Notes under the pieces: generated by a model | What the model was told of the DNA's origin: nothing | The model's input: the letters and a program-made list of their open reading frames with translations, nothing else | Database searches by the model: none | Assembly: GCA_028686565.1 (NCBI GenBank) | Contig: JAQUBU010000011.1 | Location: 1-21,143, forward strand | DNA length: 21,143 bases | Origin: Syntrophomonadaceae bacterium | GTDB lineage: Bacteria; Bacillota; Syntrophomonadia; Syntrophomonadales; Syntrophomonadaceae | Direction of reading: 5' to 3' | Shown: positions 20,586-21,143 of the stretch, piece after piece | Position numbering within the stretch: the first letter of the stretch is position 1 | How the letters are laid out: the number at the start of each line of letters is the position of its first letter | Translations under genes and position numbers: made by a program

Positions 20586-21143
20586 TTGTGGCATACATTT
20601 GTTCAGGGGTTTGCTAGTGTAATTCAATTTTTATATGGGTTTACGGAAACTTTAGGCATACCTAATTATGGTCTGGCTATTATCCTCATGACCATTTTGA
20701 TTAAGTTGGTATTATTTCCTTTAACCCAAAAACAGTTAAAATCTATGCGGGCGATGCAGGAAATTCAGCCCCGTATGAAACAAATCCAGGAGAGATACAA
20801 GGAAGACCAGCAAACCATGCAGCTAAAAATAGCGGAATTGTTTAAAGAACATGGCGTAAGTCCATTAGGTGGTTGTTTGCCATTATTAATTCAAATGCCC
20901 ATATTTATTGCCTTTTACCAATCCTTGTACAAATTCGAATTTTCAGTAGCGGCACATGCAGGATTTTTATGGATACCTAATATTGGTAAACCAGACCAGT
21001 TATACATTTTAGCTGTATTAGCTGCTCTCACTACTTACTTGCAGCAGAGAGTGTCCATGGTCGATACCAATGACCCCACCCAAAAATCCATGTTATACAT
21101 GATGCCCCTGTTTATGGCCTGGATAGCAGCAACAATGCCTGCC
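20586..21143 (+). CDS. yidC: Membrane protein insertase YidC/OxaA, 3' part cut by window end
   Basis: This insertase places proteins in the membrane alone or with SecYEG. The visible 186 codons stay open to the window edge. Residues 28-46 (YGLAIILMTILIKLVLFPL) form the first conserved membrane segment; Lys40 stands where many family members have the groove Arg. A charged coiled hairpin follows (QKQLKSMRAMQEIQPRMKQIQERYKED), then GVSPLGGCLPLLIQMPIFIAFYQSLY and the DPTQKSMLYMMPLFMAW segment. No lipoprotein signal is visible. The start is unsure: TTG at 20586 (giving LWHTFVQGF...) is the best in frame, with only a weak GACGGGA upstream, while a TAA at 20559-20561 limits the frame. Confidence 0.93.
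   Translation, partial: MWHTFVQGFASVIQFLYGFTETLGIPNYGLAIILMTILIKLVLFPLTQKQLKSMRAMQEIQPRMKQIQERYKEDQQTMQLKIAELFKEHGVSPLGGCLPLLIQMPIFIAFYQSLYKFEFSVAAHAGFLWIPNIGKPDQLYILAVLAALTTYLQQRVSMVDTNDPTQKSMLYMMPLFMAWIAATMPA

Overview
This is core chromosome around the replication origin of a low-to-medium-GC Gram-positive anaerobe of the class Clostridia. The dnaA-dnaN-recF-remB-gyrB-gyrA order, the rpmH-rnpA-yidD-yidC order, a T-box leader and pdxS/pdxT all point there. The arrangement recalls Syntrophomonadaceae, but that is from memory and was not tested. I see no phage, insertion sequence, CRISPR array or defence island.

Layout. The origin lies at about 17.9-19.4 kb. Left of it every gene is on the minus strand, in the order dnaA, dnaN, recF, remB, gyrB, gyrA, pdxS, pdxT. 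After these come a serine unit, a tRNA cluster (Ser, Ser, Arg), purC, and a glycine-cleavage operon (gcvT, gcvH, gcvPA, start of gcvPB) that leaves the window at base 1. Right of the origin, on the plus strand, are rpmH, rnpA, yidD and the first part of yidC, cut by the window end. Both arms are therefore read in the direction of their replication fork.

How the genes work together. DnaA opens the origin. The dnaA-dnaN gap carries a textbook-like unwinding element: a DnaA box, a G-run, six TAG/TAA triplets and an AT-rich tract. A second pair of DnaA boxes lies upstream of dnaA. The serine unit has a strong promoter, a T-box leader whose specifier reads UCC (Ser), a class V aminotransferase, serA and serS. 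It thus couples uncharged tRNA-Ser to serine synthesis and charging. Two serine tRNAs and one arginine tRNA follow serS under their own near-consensus promoter and end at a good terminator. PdxS and PdxT make pyridoxal phosphate, the cofactor of the aminotransferase and of glycine decarboxylase. Serine and glycine metabolism and one-carbon units (gcv, purC) are thus neighbours, though not shown to be co-regulated.

The least explained parts are: a branched structured element of about 140 bases between the tRNAs and purC; a degenerate repeat of about 48 bases on both sides of serS; a 12-bp inverted repeat between gyrB and gyrA; two hairpins between rpmH and rnpA; and two unusual residues, Ile in the TAE loop of SerRS and Gln in the quinolone region of GyrA.
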